This document shows positions 62,671-64,000 of a stretch of 64,000 nucleotides of DNA, one piece after another; position 1 is the stretch's first letter, and each line of letters begins with the position of its first letter. The stretch is from Levilactobacillus tujiorum. Lineage in GTDB: Bacteria > Bacillota > Bacilli > Lactobacillales > Lactobacillaceae. The stretch is taken from the NCBI RefSeq assembly GCF_012641185.1, contig NZ_JAAXLK010000003.1:64075-128074 (forward strand), in the 5' to 3' direction. A program made the translations under genes and the position numbers. Under the pieces are notes generated by a model that searched no databases, was not told the origin of the DNA, and saw nothing but the letters and a program-made list of their open reading frames with translations.

Positions 62671-63366
62671 GTGATTGCGGGATTAAATCAGGAATTAAAA
62701 GATAATTTTAATATTCATTTTAAAGATCAATCACTGTTGGACGAGGCGTTTACGCAAGCCTCCTATGTCAACGAGCACCCCAATCAGGGCCTCAAGTTTT
62801 ATGAACGGATTGAGTTCTTAGGGGATGCCGTGATGCAGTTGGTCGTCTCCAATTATATTTTCCGGCGGTATCCTAAAATGCCACAGGGACGGTTGACGCG
62901 GCTGCGGGCGGCCATGGTTAACGAACAAAGTTTTGCCAGTTTTGCGCGTGAGTGTCACTTTGACCAGTATATTCGATTGGGTCGGGGTGAAGAGAAGGCG
63001 CAAGCCCGGCAACGTGATTCGCTGCTCTGCGATATCTTTGAATCGTTTATTGGGGCACTATACATGGATCAAGGGCTAGATCAGGTGGTTAAATTCGTGA
63101 CGACGGTCGTCTTCCCTAAGCTGGATGAAGGCCGCTTCGATGAGTTCTTTGATCATAAGACGGAGCTACAAGAATTGGTTCAGAAGAACGGTTCCGTCAA
63201 TATTGATTACCGCTTGTTAGACGAAGAGGGTCCCGACAATGATCGGGCCTTCGAAGTTGCCGTCTACGTTGATGGCAAGAAATTGGGTGAGGGCCACGGC
63301 CACTCGAAGAAGCACGCGGAGCAGAATGCAGCGCGCCACGCCCTGGAGAATTTGAAGACAGAGTAG
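62671..63366 (+). CDS. rnc: Ribonuclease III
   Basis: 231 residues. It cuts double-stranded RNA, including rRNA precursors. The signature YERIEFLGDAVMQLVVS carries the catalytic acidic residues, and DIFESFIGALYMDQG the second site. The C-terminal double-strand RNA-binding domain ends GHSKKHAEQNAARHALENL. The start is GTG after GAGGGATT. smc follows 12 bases on, as in Bacillus. Confidence 0.97.
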   Translation: MIAGLNQELKDNFNIHFKDQSLLDEAFTQASYVNEHPNQGLKFYERIEFLGDAVMQLVVSNYIFRRYPKMPQGRLTRLRAAMVNEQSFASFARECHFDQYIRLGRGEEKAQARQRDSLLCDIFESFIGALYMDQGLDQVVKFVTTVVFPKLDEGRFDEFFDHKTELQELVQKNGSVNIDYRLLDEEGPDNDRAFEVAVYVDGKKLGEGHGHSKKHAEQNAARHALENLKTE

Positions 63367-63378
63367 GGATGACTAACG

Positions 63379-64000
63379 ATGCGGTTAAAGACATTAGAAA
63401 TTAGCGGGTTCAAGTCCTTCGCGGATAAAACCCGAATTGACTTTTTGCCGGGAATGACCGGCATCGTCGGCCCAAACGGAAGTGGTAAGAGTAATATTTC
63501 TGAAGCGGTTCGTTGGGTTTTGGGGGAACAATCAGCGAAGAGTTTACGGGGTAGTAAGATGCCCGACGTGATCTTTGCGGGATCAGCGGATCGGCACCCG
63601 TTAAATCGGGCCGCCGTTTCGATTACCTTAGATAATAGTGATCATTATCTAAAGAGTGACTATACAGAATTGACGATTAGTCGGATCCTGTATCGTTCGG
63701 GGGATAGCGACTATCAATTGAACGGGCAGAGTTGCCGGTTGCGGGACATTACGGAGCTCTTGATGGATTCGGGGATGGGGCAAGATTCCTTCTCGATTAT
63801 TTCACAGGGGCGGGTAGAGGCCATTTTCAACAGCAAGCCGGAGGATCGGCGTAACATTGTTGAAGAGGTTGCGGGCGTCTACAAGTACCGTAAGCACAAA
63901 GAAAAAGCGCAGCGTGAGTTAGAAGAAACGATGACCTATCTGCACCGAGTAGAAGACATCGTGGCTGAGCTGGAAGGCCGACTGGAGCCGCTGGAAGAAC
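63379..64000 (+). CDS. smc: Chromosome condensation protein SMC, N-terminal part (3' end outside window)
   Basis: 207 residues visible; the frame is open at the window end. MRLKTLEISGFKSFADKT and the Walker A GIVGPNGSGKSNISEAVRWV are diagnostic, as are the Q-loop region DSGMGQDSFSIISQGRVEAI and GVYKYRKHKEKA leading into the coiled coil. It organises and segregates the chromosome with ScpAB. AGGGAT lies before the ATG. Confidence 0.97.
   Translation, partial: MRLKTLEISGFKSFADKTRIDFLPGMTGIVGPNGSGKSNISEAVRWVLGEQSAKSLRGSKMPDVIFAGSADRHPLNRAAVSITLDNSDHYLKSDYTELTISRILYRSGDSDYQLNGQSCRLRDITELLMDSGMGQDSFSIISQGRVEAIFNSKPEDRRNIVEEVAGVYKYRKHKEKAQRELEETMTYLHRVEDIVAELEGRLEPLEE

Overview
The window reads as chromosomal DNA of a Gram-positive, low-to-moderate GC member of the Lactobacillaceae, of the Levilactobacillus/Lactiplantibacillus type. 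The evidence is established gene order (efp-yqhY-nusB-folD-xseAB-ispA-tlyA-argR-recN; gmk-rpoZ-coaBC-priA-fmt-rsmB-stp-prkC-rsgA-rpe-thiN; rpmB/yloU-fakA-recG-plsX-acpP-rnc-smc; miaA-glnR-glnA; fthC-rhomboid-yqgQ-glcK), strong AGGAGG-type ribosome binding sites, frequent TTG/GTG starts, a phenylalanine T-box, an L21 leader, a Prp-cleavable L27, a GlnR box and a LexA/DinR box. The species is not determined here.

Layout. 1-12 kb: tail of a histidine kinase, a YxeA-like secreted protein, YidC insertase, acylphosphatase, a TrmH-type RNA methylase, an HD-domain protein, an HxlR regulator, T-box-pheST, mltG, udk, greA and a HesB-like protein. 12-21 kb: a large YfhO-type membrane protein on the minus strand, a class B penicillin-binding protein, rpmG, and an operon of folate cyclo-ligase, rhomboid, YqgQ, glucokinase and a rhodanese-like protein. 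21-29 kb: a DUF3042 protein, a glycerophosphodiesterase overlapping miaA, glnRA, a three-gene operon of two unknown proteins plus an all-alpha dUTPase, and a TetR regulator. 29-40 kb: rplU-prp-rpmA, an M24 peptidase, efp, an Asp23 protein, nusB, folD, xseAB, ispA, tlyA, argR and recN. 40-43 kb: an accessory pocket with a sortase-anchored Cna-B adhesin and a small SOS-type gene on the minus strand. 43-64 kb: guanylate kinase through Ser/Thr kinase signalling to RNase III and the start of smc. The genes serve mainly translation, cell-envelope growth, DNA repair and recombination, and lipid and nucleotide metabolism.

The most unusual content lies between genes. One family of long intergenic repeats occurs at six places (about 11.79-12.29, 20.66-21.24, 25.32-25.35, 32.9-33.35, 47.70-48.08 and 55.88-56.33 kb). 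The complete copy (20661-21235) has 13-bp terminal inverted repeats and carries two independent modules. Each module folds into several nested stems. In module 2 the stems are kept by paired compensatory substitutions between diverged copies, with at least eight covarying base pairs visible by eye, and one pair is occupied by three different Watson-Crick pairs. This looks like a structured RNA (or fold-back DNA) family carried by a non-coding, MITE-like cassette. I do not recognise it as a named family.

No tRNA, rRNA, CRISPR array, transposase or prophage gene was seen. All start choices, promoters and terminators come from reading the sequence; nothing was searched against a database.
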